A stretch of DNA of 51,482 nucleotides from Chitinophaga pinensis (GCA_945897725.1 CAMDFR010000017.1:1-51482), one strand, 5' to 3'; shown: positions 24,469 through 34,247, counted from the stretch's first letter. Translations and numbers: made by a program. Notes: generated by a model from the sequence alone, not told the origin.

Positions 24469-26598
24469 ATGGCCAATAAATATCAAAGAAATTTCGGGAT
24501 TGCAGCGCACATTGATGCAGGTAAAACTACAACAACAGAGCGTATTCTATATTATACGGGTGTGAACCATAAAATTGGTGAGGTGCATGATGGTGCCGCA
24601 ACAATGGATTGGATGGTTCAGGAACAAGAAAGAGGTATTACCATTACTTCTGCTGCAACAACTTGTTTTTGGAATTTCCCTACGAATCAAGGTGAAAAAA
24701 CACCAGATTCAAAACAATACAAATTTAACATCATCGATACACCGGGTCACGTGGACTTTACCGTTGAGGTAGAAAGATCATTGCGTGTATTGGATGGTTT
24801 GATGGCTCTTTTCTGTGCAGTATCTGGTGTTGAACCACAATCTGAAACTGTTTGGAGACAAGCCAATAAATACAAAGTACCTCGTGTTGGTTTCGTAAAT
24901 AAAATGGACAGAGCTGGTGCAGACTTTTTGAATGTTGTAAAACAAATCAGAGAGATGCTAAAAGCAAATCCAGTGCCTTTGCAATTACCTATTGGTGCAG
25001 AAGAAACTTTCAGAGGAGTTGTTGATTTGATTACTAAAAAAGCCATCGTTTGGGATGATGCATCTAGAGGTATGAAATACCAAGAGATTGCAATTCCTAC
25101 TGAAATGGTTGATGAGGTTGATGAATGGAGAGCGAAATTAGTAGAGGCTGTTGCTTCTTATGATGATGGTTTGATGGAGAAATTCTTCGATAATCCAGAT
25201 TCAATCACTGAAGAAGAAATGCATGAAGCGATCAGAAAAGCAACCATCGATATGGCAATCATTCCAATGATGTGTGGCTCTTCTTTCAAAAATAAAGGGG
25301 TACAAGCTTGTCTTGATGCAGTATGTAGATACCTTCCAGGTCCTGATGATATCGAAGCCGTAGTTGGTGTAAATCCAGATACTGGTGAAGAAGAATTAAG
25401 AACTTCTGATCCTAAGGCTCCTTTCGCAGCATTAGCTTTTAAAATTGCAACGGATCCATATGTTGGTCGTTTGGCTTTCTTTAGAGCTTACTCCGGTAGA
25501 TTAGATGCAGGTTCTTATGTATTGAATACAAGAAGCAATAGTAAAGAAAGAATTTCTCGTATTTTCCAAATGCACTCAAATAAACAAAACCCTGTAGACT
25601 TTATTGAAGCAGGTGATATTGGAGCAGCAGTAGGATTTAAAAATATCAGAACAGGTGATACATTATGTGATGAAAAACACCCTATTGTTTTAGAATCAAT
25701 GTCATTCCCAGAGCCTGTAATTGGTGTTGCTATCGAACCAAAAGCACAAAAAGATTTGGACAAATTAGGTATGTCATTATCTAAATTGGCTGAAGAGGAT
25801 CCAACGTTCAAAGTGGCTTATGATGAGGCAACTGGACAAACCATTATCAGTGGTATGGGTGAGTTACACTTAGAAATCATCTGCGATCGTTTGACTCGTG
25901 AATTCGGAGTAGAGGTAAACCAAGGAGCTCCTCAAGTAAATTATAAAGAAGCTTTACAAACGACTGTTGAACATAGAGAGGTGTACAAAAAACAATCGGG
26001 TGGTCGTGGTAAGTTTGCTGATATTATATTCTCTCTAGGACCTAGAGAAGAAGGTAAAGAAGGTTTGGAATTCGTGAACAGTGTATTTGGTGGATCGATA
26101 CCAAGAGAATTTATTCCTTCCGTAGAAAAAGGATTCAAAGAAGCAATGAAAACGGGTGTTTTGGCTGGTTATGAAATTCCATCATTAAGAGTAGAATTGA
26201 AAGATGGTTCGTTCCACGCAGTTGACTCGGATGCATTATCTTTTGAATTAGCAGCTAAAGTTGGATTCAGAAATTCAGCGAAATTGGCTAGACCAGTTTT
26301 GATGGAACCTATCATGAAACTTGAAGTTGTGACTCCAGATGATTATACTGGTGATATTATCGGTGACCTGAACAGAAGAAGAGGAATGATCGAAGGTATG
26401 GAATCTAAAATGGGTGCACAGATTGTGAAAGCAAAGGTGCCATTGTCCGGAATGTTCGGATATGTAACAACACTTAGAACCTTGTCTTCAGGACGTGCCA
26501 CTTCAACAATGGAATTCCATTCATATTCTCCAGCTCCAGATGGTATTGCAAAAGAAATTATTGCAAAATCAGGTAAAGTGGCTGTAACAGAAGAATAA
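24469..26598 (+). CDS. fusA: Elongation factor G
   Basis: This 709-residue translocase GTPase has a G1 motif AHIDAGKTT (13-21), switch [11 protein letters not shown] and specificity motif NKMDRAGAD. Domain IV to V sequences include [35 protein letters not shown] and the C-terminal [11 protein letters not shown] and [16 protein letters not shown]. It drives tRNA-mRNA movement on the ribosome. It is the last gene of the str operon here, since a strong terminator follows instead of rpsJ. Confidence 0.98.
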   Translation: MANKYQRNFGIAAHIDAGKTTTTERILYYTGVNHKIGEVHDGAATMDWMVQEQERGITITSAATTCFWNFPTNQGEKTPDSKQYKFNIIDTPGHVDFTVEVERSLRVLDGLMALFCAVSGVEPQSETVWRQANKYKVPRVGFVNKMDRAGADFLNVVKQIREMLKANPVPLQLPIGAEETFRGVVDLITKKAIVWDDASRGMKYQEIAIPTEMVDEVDEWRAKLVEAVASYDDGLMEKFFDNPDSITEEEMHEAIRKATIDMAIIPMMCGSSFKNKGVQACLDAVCRYLPGPDDIEAVVGVNPDTGEEELRTSDPKAPFAALAFKIATDPYVGRLAFFRAYSGRLDAGSYVLNTRSNSKERISRIFQMHSNKQNPVDFIEAGDIGAAVGFKNIRTGDTLCDEKHPIVLESMSFPEPVIGVAIEPKAQKDLDKLGMSLSKLAEEDPTFKVAYDEATGQTIISGMGELHLEIICDRLTREFGVEVNQGAPQVNYKEALQTTVEHREVYKKQSGGRGKFADIIFSLGPREEGKEGLEFVNSVFGGSIPREFIPSVEKGFKEAMKTGVLAGYEIPSLRVELKDGSFHAVDSDALSFELAAKVGFRNSAKLARPVLMEPIMKLEVVTPDDYTGDIIGDLNRRRGMIEGMESKMGAQIVKAKVPLSGMFGYVTTLRTLSSGRATSTMEFHSYSPAPDGIAKEIIAKSGKVAVTEE

Positions 26599-26626
26599 AT
26601 CTTTTTTAGATAACAATATTTGAAAG

Positions 26627-26656
26627 GCTGAATCATGGTGATTCAGCTTTTTTTTT
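26627..26656 (+). terminator. Strong terminator after fusA
   Basis: GCTGAATCA (26627-26635), loop TGG, TGATTCAGC (26639-26647), then nine T. The perfect 9-bp stem makes it one of the clearest terminators in the window and separates the str operon from rpsJ. Confidence 0.9.
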
Positions 26657-27157
26657 GTTTACTATTATTTAACGGCTTTTCACTAATTTTACTTCATCAT
26701 GATTTTCCTATTAATCAATTGACTGTATTCATTAAGCCCCGTCAGACAGTATTTTTTAAGACAAGTCTGATTAAAAATATTCGGTGAATATTTTCTTATC
26801 CTGAAATGAAATTTTATTCTCGATTTGTATTTTTTTTATAAAGAGTTTGGCTCTTTCATTCATCTTATTTTGAAACTTTTTTTCAGCAATCGAGATAATG
26901 CTTAGAAGCTATTAGAAATGTTTGTGGTAAGTCTATTTCAGTCTCAAAAGCTACACACATCAGTGAACATCCACTTAATATATGTTGGTGCTTATTTTTT
27001 TTATGGATTAAGTTTTTATGAATGAAGAAAAGTAGGTTATTAAGGCATTTTAAAAAATGTATATTATGTGTGTGACTGCAATCATCAAAAGGCCAATAAA
27101 TAAAACAAGCGCTTCAACGATAAAAGGTGGGGACAAGGAAGATGTAATATATGCCTT
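26657..27157. other. AT-rich gene-poor stretch
   Basis: About 500 bp with no reading frame, hairpin or repeat that I can support. It is very AT-rich with scattered T runs. It forms the left part of the interruption between fusA and rpsJ. Confidence 0.5.
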
Positions 27158-27748
27158 ATGTTTTTACGGTTTGGTTTAATATTACTTCTAAATATATGGT
27201 TTAGTAGTAGCTACTCAACATTTTTTAATTTTCTTTGTGCAATCATTTCTCCCATGAATAAAATAATTGTTTTTACATATTTGGCAATATCGGGAATCGT
27301 TGCAATTGTCACAACTATTGCAGAGGCTTATCCAGCCACCATTTTTATTGATTTGTTATCTATCAATAACCGCTATTCGGTTTCCCTAACACTTTTACTT
27401 ACCTTCATACTTTTATTGCTTCCATTGCTGTTGTATGCTTTGGTTTATAACCTACTAAAGCTTCAAAAACCACCTTTGGTGGAGGAGATGACAGGTAAAA
27501 GTGGAGTACTTGTGAAAAGAAAAAGGGCATTACAAGCGGCAATTTTCCCGATGAAAGTTAAAATAAATGAAGAAAAACTTGCTGATATTGTTTTAGGAGG
27601 TTCAGTCTTTATCGAATTAACTCCTGGTAAACATAGCATCACTACAACAATTGCCCATAGAACAATAGGGCCGATTGAACTCAATATTGAAAGGGGAATT
27701 GTAAAAGTATATAATGCTTCGATTGATAGTTATTATTTTTCAAAATAA
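27158..27748 (+). CDS. Small membrane protein of unknown function
   Basis: I do not recognise this family. The 196-residue product has up to three membrane segments: FGLILLLNIWFSSSYSTFF near the N-terminus, IIVFTYLAISGIVAIVTTI, and VSLTLLLTFILLLLPLLLYA. A basic, beta-rich soluble C-terminus of ~80 residues follows (VKINEEKLADIVLGGSVFIE, LTPGKHSITTTI), reminiscent of small PEGA- or DUF2846-like beta domains. A start at 27254 (MNKIIVFTYL) is also plausible and would drop the first segment. It sits in the interruption between fusA and rpsJ. Confidence 0.55.
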   Translation: MFLRFGLILLLNIWFSSSYSTFFNFLCAIISPMNKIIVFTYLAISGIVAIVTTIAEAYPATIFIDLLSINNRYSVSLTLLLTFILLLLPLLLYALVYNLLKLQKPPLVEEMTGKSGVLVKRKRALQAAIFPMKVKINEEKLADIVLGGSVFIELTPGKHSITTTIAHRTIGPIELNIERGIVKVYNASIDSYYFSK

Positions 27749-27966
27749 TGAGCGGAATATTGCTTTGTAAAAGAGGTTGGAACTTGACTGCTCACCAGCC
27801 AACAATCATAAAAAACAAAACAATACTTAATCCTTTTAATTTATCTTTATTTGTTTATCAGACCTACTTCCAAAAAGTTAAAAAAAAACAACCACTTGAA
27901 ACGATGGTAGATATTTTATTAAAGTACAATTTACAGATCAATCGAAACAAGTTAAATTATTTATAA
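27748..27966 (+). CDS. Short doubtful ORF
   Basis: This is a 72-codon frame whose ATG overlaps the upstream stop by 1 bp (TAATG), the only argument for it. The predicted product (MSGILLCKRGWNLTAHQPTI ...) is basic and has no recognisable motif. It ends 7 bp before the T9SS type B gene. It may be a real coupled gene or chance in AT-rich DNA. Confidence 0.25.
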   Translation: MSGILLCKRGWNLTAHQPTIIKNKTILNPFNLSLFVYQTYFQKVKKKQPLETMVDILLKYNLQINRNKLNYL

Positions 27967-27973
27967 AGGAATA

Positions 27974-29017
27974 ATGAAAGGATTCGCATTCATCTTATTT
28001 ATTTTTTTTTATCTTATTCCAATCCAAGGACAACTAAATCTTATATTAAATGGTCGATTTGAAGCATTTGATACCATTGGGCCTTGCGTCGCAGGCGATT
28101 TATCTCCTTCATTGGGAGCGAGTCATGTTATTCAAAATTGGTGGAATCCGACTGTTACTTCCTCAGATTATTATCAAAGATGCGATACAGGTTCTTTTCG
28201 CATTCCTCTGCAAATAAGTGGGAGTTATCAGGAAGACCCTAATCATCTGAATGCATACGTTGGATTAATAACTTTATTAAATGGAGGGATATATCAAGAA
28301 TATATAGCTACACACTTGAAAACATCGTTGGTGAAGAACAAGCATTACGAATTTAAAGCTCTTGTCAATTCATACGATTTTAATTTTTACAATACAAATA
28401 TTGGTTTTTGCCTTGAGAGCGACAGTATTGATGGGGACTCAGTGAATACATATTCCCCAAGGCTTCCGTCTAACGTATATATGACAGATTCTGTCATAAA
28501 AGGTTGCATAGACTGGACTGATGTAAGTATCAAATTTTCTCCAACGATGGATAATCTGCGGTTTCTGATAATTGGCACTTTCCCGGCTGCAGCACCTATA
28601 TTGACATATAGACCTACTCTTTCTGAAATTTGTTTACCTGACTCTACTTCTGATCCAGGTGTTGCATATTACCTCATTGACGATGTCCGGCTTTACTGTC
28701 TTGATTGCGATACTATTGACTCCACTGACACCATATATAATACATGCATTATAACATTCCCTGATGCTTTTACTCCCAATGGAGATAATTTAAATGATAC
28801 CTGGAAGCCTTTGATTTCATCTGAATGCGATGGTATCATCAGTAGTTATTTACTTCGGATATATGATTGCTGGGATAATGAAATATTTAAGACTACTGAT
28901 AAAAACGAGGGATGGACAGGTTCACCTAAACAGACTGGCACTTATTTTTATTATCTGCAGTATGATAATAAAAATGTTACACAAAAAAAGACTGGGAGTA
29001 TTACACTGATAAGGTAA
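27974..29017 (+). CDS. Secreted protein with T9SS type B (CHU_C) C-terminal domain
   Basis: This 347-residue protein has a signal peptide (FAFILFIFFYLIPIQGQ) and a beta-rich domain starting LNLILNGRFEAFDTIGPCVA, in the style of carbohydrate-binding-like jelly rolls that open with NGxFE. Its C-terminal ~85 residues carry FPDAFTPNGDNLNDTWKP, LLRIYDCWDNEIFKT, GWTGSPKQTGTYFYYLQYD and KTGSITLIR, the gliding-motility-associated type B domain that directs T9SS export. Cysteines cluster in YCLDCD. It is likely a surface or released protein of unknown ligand. Its place within the ribosomal superoperon is unexpected. Confidence 0.8.
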   Translation: MKGFAFILFIFFYLIPIQGQLNLILNGRFEAFDTIGPCVAGDLSPSLGASHVIQNWWNPTVTSSDYYQRCDTGSFRIPLQISGSYQEDPNHLNAYVGLITLLNGGIYQEYIATHLKTSLVKNKHYEFKALVNSYDFNFYNTNIGFCLESDSIDGDSVNTYSPRLPSNVYMTDSVIKGCIDWTDVSIKFSPTMDNLRFLIIGTFPAAAPILTYRPTLSEICLPDSTSDPGVAYYLIDDVRLYCLDCDTIDSTDTIYNTCIITFPDAFTPNGDNLNDTWKPLISSECDGIISSYLLRIYDCWDNEIFKTTDKNEGWTGSPKQTGTYFYYLQYDNKNVTQKKTGSITLIR

Positions 29018-29055
29018 TGTGGACATTGTAGATTTTATATTAGCACTTTGATAAG

Positions 29056-29129
29056 CGCGTGACGGACAGCAGCAAGTGCCGCGCACTGCGAATGGCCGGA
29101 CGGCGACCCTTAGGAGCCGGCACGCCCAA
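29056..29129 (-). repeat. Intergenic structured repeat, family 2, copy 3 (inverted, GC-rich)
   Basis: On the minus strand it begins TTGGGCGTGCCGG at 29129 and ends CTGTCCGTCACGCG near 29056. GCCGG and CCGGC form the outer stem, and GCAGTGC with GCACTTGC the inner stem, with one extra T. It is much more GC-rich than its surroundings, which makes it stand out as an island just before the rpsJ leader. Confidence 0.6.
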
Positions 29130-29165
29130 GTATTTAGAAGAACTATTATTTTATTCAAAACTTTA

Positions 29166-29197
29166 TTTGGATTAATAAAATAAAGGTTTTACCTTTG
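29166..29197 (+). promoter_or_regulatory. Promoter P1 of the S10 operon
   Basis: TTTG (29166-29169), 20-nt spacer, TACCTTTG (29190-29197), then CACTCC. It is the counterpart of the rpsL P1. Confidence 0.7.
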
Positions 29198-29201
29198 CAC
29201 T

Positions 29202-29306
29202 CCGCTTTCGGAAGAAGGTGGGAACCATAGTAACTTATTGTAAAATAAGGTTGTCATCGGTAGAACTGTTATAGATCTTAAATGAATCATGATAAGCTAT
29301 CGGACG
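29202..29306 (+). ncRNA. Candidate structured leader RNA before rpsJ (copy of rpsL leader)
   Basis: Helix 1: CCGCTT (29202-29207) with AGGTGG (29216-29221). Relative to the rpsL copy the right arm has changed, but pairing survives by G-U pairs. Helix 2: CTTATT (29234-29239), loop GTAA (again GNRA), AATAAG (29244-29249). Helix 3: CATCGGTAG (29255-29263) with CTATC-G-GACG (29297-29306), having one mismatch in the outer part. Spacing between elements matches the rpsL copy within a base or two. Confidence 0.5.
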
Positions 29307-29343
29307 TGAATAAAAGGAAAGAAATCATTTTTTCCACACTCCG

Positions 29344-29374
29344 CTTGTTTATTTCTATAAACTGTCTATCTTTG
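29344..29374 (+). promoter_or_regulatory. Promoter P2 of the S10 operon
   Basis: CTTG (29344-29347), 19-nt spacer, TATCTTTG (29367-29374), then CACTCCC. About 120 nt of additional leader lie between this box and rpsJ, unlike the 33 nt before rpsL. Confidence 0.7.
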
Positions 29375-29495
29375 CACTCCCAAATTTGAAGGATTTTAAA
29401 TAATTTTCTATGTGATTGCAGCCCGAAAAGGTTGTTTTGAAAAGGAAAGAGATCATAAAATAACGGAATCATATTAATACGAAGTATTTTAGACA

Positions 29496-29801
29496 ATGGC
29501 ACAAAGAATAAGAATTAAATTAAAATCGTTCGACCATAACTTGGTTGATAAGTCAGCAGAAAAAATCGTTAAAACGGTTAAATTATCTGGAGCTGTAGTG
29601 AATGGTCCAATTCCATTACCTACAAGAAAACAGAAATTTACAATCATTCGTTCTCCGCATGTGAACTCTGACTCTAAAGAGCAATTTCAATTGTGTACTT
29701 ACAAAAGATTGCTTGATATCTATAGCTCAACTGCAAAGACAATTGATGCTTTGATGAAATTGGAATTGCCAAGTGGCGTGGAAGTAGAAATCAAAGTTTA
29801 G
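29496..29801 (+). CDS. rpsJ: 30S ribosomal protein uS10
   Basis: This 101-residue protein of the 30S head also acts with NusB in antitermination in other bacteria. [42 protein letters not shown] and [13 protein letters not shown] are diagnostic. It opens the S10-spc-alpha cluster behind its own two promoters. An 89-bp gap to rplC follows, longer than any later spacing in the cluster. Confidence 0.98.
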   Translation: MAQRIRIKLKSFDHNLVDKSAEKIVKTVKLSGAVVNGPIPLPTRKQKFTIIRSPHVNSDSKEQFQLCTYKRLLDIYSSTAKTIDALMKLELPSGVEVEIKV

Positions 29802-29829
29802 TTGTAAAAGTATTCAATAAAAAAGTACA

Positions 29830-29868
29830 ATGAAACAACCATATTGTAAGCAATGTGGAAGCTTCTGA
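29830..29868 (+). CDS. Possible 12-codon leader peptide between rpsJ and rplC
   Basis: ATG at 29830 starts [12 protein letters not shown] and stops with TGA 22 bp before rplC. It has a CxxC pair and an A-rich upstream tract (AAAAAAGTACA). It is too short to judge by composition, so its translation is speculative. Confidence 0.2.
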   Translation: MKQPYCKQCGSF

Positions 29869-29890
29869 AAAAAAATAAAAACTGAAAGGG

Positions 29891-30511
29891 ATGAAAGGAA
29901 TAATAGGAAAAAAAGTGGGCATGACCACCTTATATAATGCAGACGGAAAACAAATGGCTTGTACAGTTATTGAAGCTGGTCCGTGTGTAGTAACTCAGGT
30001 TAGAACTCAAGAAACAGATGGTTACAAAGCCATTCAAGTTTCTTATGATGAGAAAAAAGATAAAAATACTTCTGCAGGTCAAAAAGGACATTTCGCAAAA
30101 GCAAATACAACGCCGAAGTTCAAGGTGATTGAATTCAAAAACTTTGATGGAGATAAGACTTTAGGTGATACCATCACTTCAGAAATTTTTCAAAAAGGTG
30201 ATAAAGTAAGTGTTGTTGGAACTTCAAAAGGAAAAGGATTTCAAGGTGTTGTTAAGCGTCACAACTTTAGTGGTGTGGGTATGGCAACACACGGTCAGCA
30301 TAACAGATTAAGAGCGCCAGGTTCTATTGGTGCATGTTCGACTCCTTCACGAGTATTCAAAGGAATTAGAATGGGTGGAAGAATGGGAAGTGACAGAGTT
30401 AAAGTAAAAAACTTAAATGTTTTGGATGTATTGACAGATAAAAATTTAATCATTGTTACTGGTGCGGTACCAGGTGCGATTGGTTCATATGTTATCGTTG
30501 AAGGTAAATAG
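29891..30511 (+). CDS. rplC: 50S ribosomal protein uL3
   Basis: This 206-residue protein reaches the peptidyl-transferase centre. [36 protein letters not shown] and [20 protein letters not shown] are diagnostic; length is normal. 28 bp separate it from rplD. Confidence 0.97.
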   Translation: MKGIIGKKVGMTTLYNADGKQMACTVIEAGPCVVTQVRTQETDGYKAIQVSYDEKKDKNTSAGQKGHFAKANTTPKFKVIEFKNFDGDKTLGDTITSEIFQKGDKVSVVGTSKGKGFQGVVKRHNFSGVGMATHGQHNRLRAPGSIGACSTPSRVFKGIRMGGRMGSDRVKVKNLNVLDVLTDKNLIIVTGAVPGAIGSYVIVEGK

Positions 30512-30539
30512 AAATTAGACATAATAGAATTATACAGAA

Positions 30540-31172
30540 ATGAAAATTAAAGTAGTAAACACAGACGGCAAGGATACAGGAAGAGAAATTGTACTTTCTG
30601 ATGACATTTTCGCTATTGAGCCAAATGAGCATTCTATATATTTAGCAGTTAAACAATTTTTAGCAAACAATAGACAAGGAACACATAAGTCGAAAGAAAG
30701 ATGTGAAATGTCTGGTTCTACAAGAAAATTGCACAAACAAAAGGGAACTGGTGGATCTAGAAAAGGTGATATCAATAGCCCATTGTTTAAGGGAGGTGCT
30801 AGAGTATTTGGCCCAAGACCTAGAGATTACAGTTTTAAATTGAATAAGAAAGTAAAGACTTTAGCTAAGGTTTCAGCATTGTCTTTAAAAGCTAAGGATA
30901 ATAATATTATTGTAATGGAAGATCCTAAGTTTGATGCACCAAAAACAAAAGCATTTTTATCGTTATTAAGTAATCTAGGTGTTTCTAATGATAAAGCAAC
31001 TTTAGTATTAGGTGATTCTAGTTACAATGCATATTTATCTGCTAGAAACATTCCAAATGCTAACGTAGCAATGGCAGATAAAATCAATATTTTCGATATC
31101 ATGAATTCTAATAAATTGATTTTGGCAGAAAGCGCGATCAAAACGTTAGAAGAAAACTTGACTCATAATTAA
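30540..31172 (+). CDS. rplD: 50S ribosomal protein uL4
   Basis: This 210-residue exit-tunnel protein contains the long loop KQKGTGGSRKGDINSPLFKG and ARVFGPRPRDY, with the globular part ending NKLILAESAIKTLEENL. In E. coli L4 represses the S10 operon. The S10-type leader hairpin of E. coli is not recognisable here, so the duplicated leader before rpsJ is the natural place to look for control. Confidence 0.97.
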   Translation: MKIKVVNTDGKDTGREIVLSDDIFAIEPNEHSIYLAVKQFLANNRQGTHKSKERCEMSGSTRKLHKQKGTGGSRKGDINSPLFKGGARVFGPRPRDYSFKLNKKVKTLAKVSALSLKAKDNNIIVMEDPKFDAPKTKAFLSLLSNLGVSNDKATLVLGDSSYNAYLSARNIPNANVAMADKINIFDIMNSNKLILAESAIKTLEENLTHN

Positions 31173-31190
31173 TTTTAAGAATAAGATAGG

Positions 31191-31493
31191 ATGAAACATA
31201 TAACAGACGTATTAGTAAAGCCCTTGATTACGGAAAAATCAAATCAAAAAAGTGAAAAGCTTGGTCGATTTACTTTTGTGGTAGCTTTCAAATCTAGCAA
31301 AGAGCAGATCAAAGCAGCGGTAGAAACAATGTATGGAGTACACGTAAATGACGTAAATACATTGAGAATGCCGGGCAAAAACAAAACAAGATATACAAAC
31401 AAGGGATTAGCAAAAGGTATGAAAAGTCCTTATAAAAAAGCAGTTGTTACTTGTAAGGAAGGTGAAACCATTGATTTTTACGGAAATATTTAA
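31191..31493 (+). CDS. rplW: 50S ribosomal protein uL23
   Basis: This 100-residue protein at the tunnel exit docks trigger factor and SRP. DVLVKPLITEKS, FVVAFKSSKEQIKAAVETMYGV and VNTLRMPGKNK identify it. It lies 18 bp after rplD and 26 bp before rplB. Confidence 0.97.
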   Translation: MKHITDVLVKPLITEKSNQKSEKLGRFTFVVAFKSSKEQIKAAVETMYGVHVNDVNTLRMPGKNKTRYTNKGLAKGMKSPYKKAVVTCKEGETIDFYGNI

Positions 31494-31519
31494 TTTTAGA
31501 AGTTTAATAGCAAATAGAA

Positions 31520-32359
31520 ATGGCAGTTAAGAAATTTAGACCCACGACACCCAGCAATAGACACACAATAGTGAATGCCTTTGTTGAGCTTACAACAGAC
31601 AGACCAGAGAAGTCTTTATTGGCTCCGAAGAAAGTTACAGCAGGTAGAAATAGTGCAGGTGAAATGACCATGAGAAACAGAGGTGGTGGTCACAAGAAGC
31701 AATACAGAATGATTGATTTCAAAAGAAACAAGCATGGTGTACCTGCGAAGGTAGCTTCTATCGAGTATGATCCAAATAGAACAGCATTTATCGCTTTATT
31801 GCATTATGCTGATGGCGAGAAAAGATATATCATTGCTCCAAATGGTTTGAAAGTTGGTGCAACCATCAATTCGGGAACTGGTGTAAGCCCTGATTTAGGG
31901 AATTCATTACCAATTAGTGAAATGCCATTGGGAACAACTATTCATAATATCGAATTGAAACCAGGTAAAGGTGGAGCCTTAGCGCGAAGTGCAGGTTCAT
32001 CAGCACAATTATCTGCAAAAGAGGAAAAATATTGTATTGTAAAGTTGCCTTCTGGTGAGACTAGAATGATTCTGAGTACATGTATTGCAACTGTTGGTTC
32101 TGTGTCCAATCCTGATCATAGTTTATTATCTTTAGGAAAGGCGGGTAGAAATAGATGGTTAGGTAGACGTCCAAGAGTTAGACCGGTAGCGATGAACCCA
32201 GTGGATCACCCGATGGGTGGAGGTGAAGGTAGAGCTTCAGGTGGACACCCACGTTCAAGAAAAGGATTGAAAGCGAAAGGTGCTAAGACAAGAAGACCTA
32301 AAAATCAATCAAATAAATTTATTATTAGTAAGAGAAAAACTGTAAATAATCAACAATAA
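31520..32359 (+). CDS. rplB: 50S ribosomal protein uL2
   Basis: This 279-residue protein is needed for subunit joining and peptidyl transfer. [18 protein letters not shown] and the C-terminal [20 protein letters not shown], with the histidine studied for peptidyl transfer, are intact. Its stop overlaps the rpsS start by 1 bp (TAATG), implying coupled translation. Confidence 0.98.
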   Translation: MAVKKFRPTTPSNRHTIVNAFVELTTDRPEKSLLAPKKVTAGRNSAGEMTMRNRGGGHKKQYRMIDFKRNKHGVPAKVASIEYDPNRTAFIALLHYADGEKRYIIAPNGLKVGATINSGTGVSPDLGNSLPISEMPLGTTIHNIELKPGKGGALARSAGSSAQLSAKEEKYCIVKLPSGETRMILSTCIATVGSVSNPDHSLLSLGKAGRNRWLGRRPRVRPVAMNPVDHPMGGGEGRASGGHPRSRKGLKAKGAKTRRPKNQSNKFIISKRKTVNNQQ

Positions 32360-32628
32360 TGGCAAGATCAATTAAGAAAGGTCCTTATTTAGCTCATCAT
32401 TTAGCTGAAAAGATTGAGAAGCAAAACCAACTAGGTAAAAAGACTGTGATTAAAACATGGTCAAGAGCTTCAATGATTTCACCTGATATGGTAGGACATA
32501 CGTTAGCGGTTCATAATGGAAAGAGTTTTATTCCAGTGTATGTGACAGAAAATATGGTAGGACACAAATTGGGTGAGTTTTCGCCTACTCGTTCATTCAG
32601 AGGCCACTCATCTAAAAAAATTAAGTAA
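32359..32628 (+). CDS. rpsS: 30S ribosomal protein uS19
   Basis: This 89-residue protein of the 30S head shows [17 protein letters not shown] and [17 protein letters not shown]. It is coupled by a 1-bp overlap to rplB and followed by rplV after 19 bp. Confidence 0.98.
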   Translation: MARSIKKGPYLAHHLAEKIEKQNQLGKKTVIKTWSRASMISPDMVGHTLAVHNGKSFIPVYVTENMVGHKLGEFSPTRSFRGHSSKKIK

Positions 32629-32647
32629 CAAATAATTAGCGTTTAAC

Positions 32648-33016
32648 ATGAAAGCAGTAGCTAAATTAAATAATTGCCCCACATCTCCTCGTAAAATGAG
32701 GTTGGTAGCAGACACTGTGAGAGGCGTTGATGCTTTTAAAGCATTAAACATTTTGAAATTCTCACCAAGAGATGCATCTGAAAGTTTAGAAAAATTGGTT
32801 TATTCAGCCATTAAAAATTGGGAATCTAAAAACGATCAACGTCCAGAGGATGCAGATTTGGTAATCAAAGAGATTTTTGTTGATCAAGGAAAAACTTTGA
32901 AAAGATTTAGACCTGCACCTTTTGGTAGAGGTTACAAAATCAGAAAAAGATCTAACCATGTAACGGTAGTGATAGATTCAAAACATTCAGAAAATAACGA
33001 AAACACAGAAAATTAA
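32648..33016 (+). CDS. rplV: 50S ribosomal protein uL22
   Basis: This 122-residue exit-tunnel protein shows [19 protein letters not shown] and [22 protein letters not shown], the latter forming the tunnel hairpin where macrolide-resistance changes occur in other species; no insertion or deletion is seen. It ends in an Asn/Glu-rich tail. 9 bp to rpsC. Confidence 0.97.
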   Translation: MKAVAKLNNCPTSPRKMRLVADTVRGVDAFKALNILKFSPRDASESLEKLVYSAIKNWESKNDQRPEDADLVIKEIFVDQGKTLKRFRPAPFGRGYKIRKRSNHVTVVIDSKHSENNENTEN

Positions 33017-33025
33017 TTTCAACAA

Positions 33026-33790
33026 ATGGGACAAAAAGCAAATCCAATAGGCAATAGACTAGGTATCATCAGAGGTTGGGATTCTAACTGGTACGGTGGA
33101 AAAGATGCAGCTGAAAAATTAGTGGAAGATGAGAAAATCAGACAATATATCAAGGTAAGAATTTCTAAGGGAGGTATTTCAAAAGTAGTTATCGAAAGAA
33201 CTATGAAAAGAGTAACTCTTACAATTCACACATCTAGACCAGGTATTATTATTGGAAAAGGTGGTGGAGAGGTTGATCGTTTGAAGGAAGAGTTGAAGAA
33301 AATTACAAATAAGGATATTCAAATTAATATTTCTGAAATTAGAAGACCTGAATTGGATGCGCAAATAGTAGGTGAGTCTATTGCTAAGCAACTTGAGTCA
33401 AGGGTAAATTATAGAAGAGCGATTAAAATGGCTATTGAATCTGCCATGAGAATCGGTGCTGAAGGAATAAAGGTAAGAATTAGTGGTAGATTAGGTGGAG
33501 CAGAGATGGCACGTTCTGAAGAATTTAAGAAAGGCAGAACACCGTTGCATACTTTTAGAGTAGATATTGACTATGCATGGGTTGAAGCATTGACTGTATA
33601 TGGTAAATTAGGTTTGAAGATTTGGATTTGTAGAGGTGAGGTTTTAGGTAAAAGAGATTTATCTCCAAATGTAGGTTCAAACATAAGTGAAGGTGGCAAG
33701 CCAACCGGCGGAGGTCGTCCAGATAATAGAGGTGATCGTCAAGATAGAGGCGGAGACAGAAGAAAAGAAAATAATTATAACAAGAGATAA
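33026..33790 (+). CDS. rpsC: 30S ribosomal protein uS3 with Arg/Gly/Asp tail
   Basis: This 254-residue mRNA-entry protein starts [20 protein letters not shown]. The KH domain has [18 protein letters not shown], and the C-terminal domain [20 protein letters not shown]. About 30 extra residues ([20 protein letters not shown] ...) extend beyond the core and look disordered and RNA-binding. Confidence 0.97.
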   Translation: MGQKANPIGNRLGIIRGWDSNWYGGKDAAEKLVEDEKIRQYIKVRISKGGISKVVIERTMKRVTLTIHTSRPGIIIGKGGGEVDRLKEELKKITNKDIQINISEIRRPELDAQIVGESIAKQLESRVNYRRAIKMAIESAMRIGAEGIKVRISGRLGGAEMARSEEFKKGRTPLHTFRVDIDYAWVEALTVYGKLGLKIWICRGEVLGKRDLSPNVGSNISEGGKPTGGGRPDNRGDRQDRGGDRRKENNYNKR

Positions 33791-33801
33791 ATTTTTATAC
33801 A

Positions 33802-34224
33802 ATGTTACAACCAAAACGTACGAAATTTAGAAAGCAACAGAAAGGTAGGGTAAAAGGAATTGCTCACAGAGGAAGTAATGTGGATTTAGGTTCTTTTGGA
33901 CTTAAAACATTAGAAGGTGGATGGCTTACTAATAGACAAATTGAAGCAGCAAGGATTGCATTAACTCGTTTTATGAAGAGAGAAGGAAAAGTATGGATTC
34001 GTATTTTCCCAGATAAACCGGTAACACGTAAACCAGCAGAAACAAGGATGGGTAAGGGTAAAGGTGCTCCAGATGGTTGGGTCGCAGTTGTTAAACCAGG
34101 GAGAATATTGTTTGAATGTGAAGGGGTACCAATGGAAGTTGCGAAAGAGGCAATGAGATTGGCAGCACAAAAACTTCCTTTCACTACAAAATTCATTACT
34201 AGTACTGATTTTGTAAATAATTAA
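33802..34224 (+). CDS. rplP: 50S ribosomal protein uL16
   Basis: This 140-residue protein helps position A-site t[42 protein letters not shown] and [17 protein letters not shown] are diagnostic. 23 bp to rpmC. Confidence 0.98.
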   Translation: MLQPKRTKFRKQQKGRVKGIAHRGSNVDLGSFGLKTLEGGWLTNRQIEAARIALTRFMKREGKVWIRIFPDKPVTRKPAETRMGKGKGAPDGWVAVVKPGRILFECEGVPMEVAKEAMRLAAQKLPFTTKFITSTDFVNN

Positions 34225-34247
34225 GAACAAATAGAATTATAAAAACA

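Noticed and set aside
29018-29160. GC-rich island as evidence of transferred DNA
   Set aside because: It is explained by an inverted copy of the family 2 repeat.
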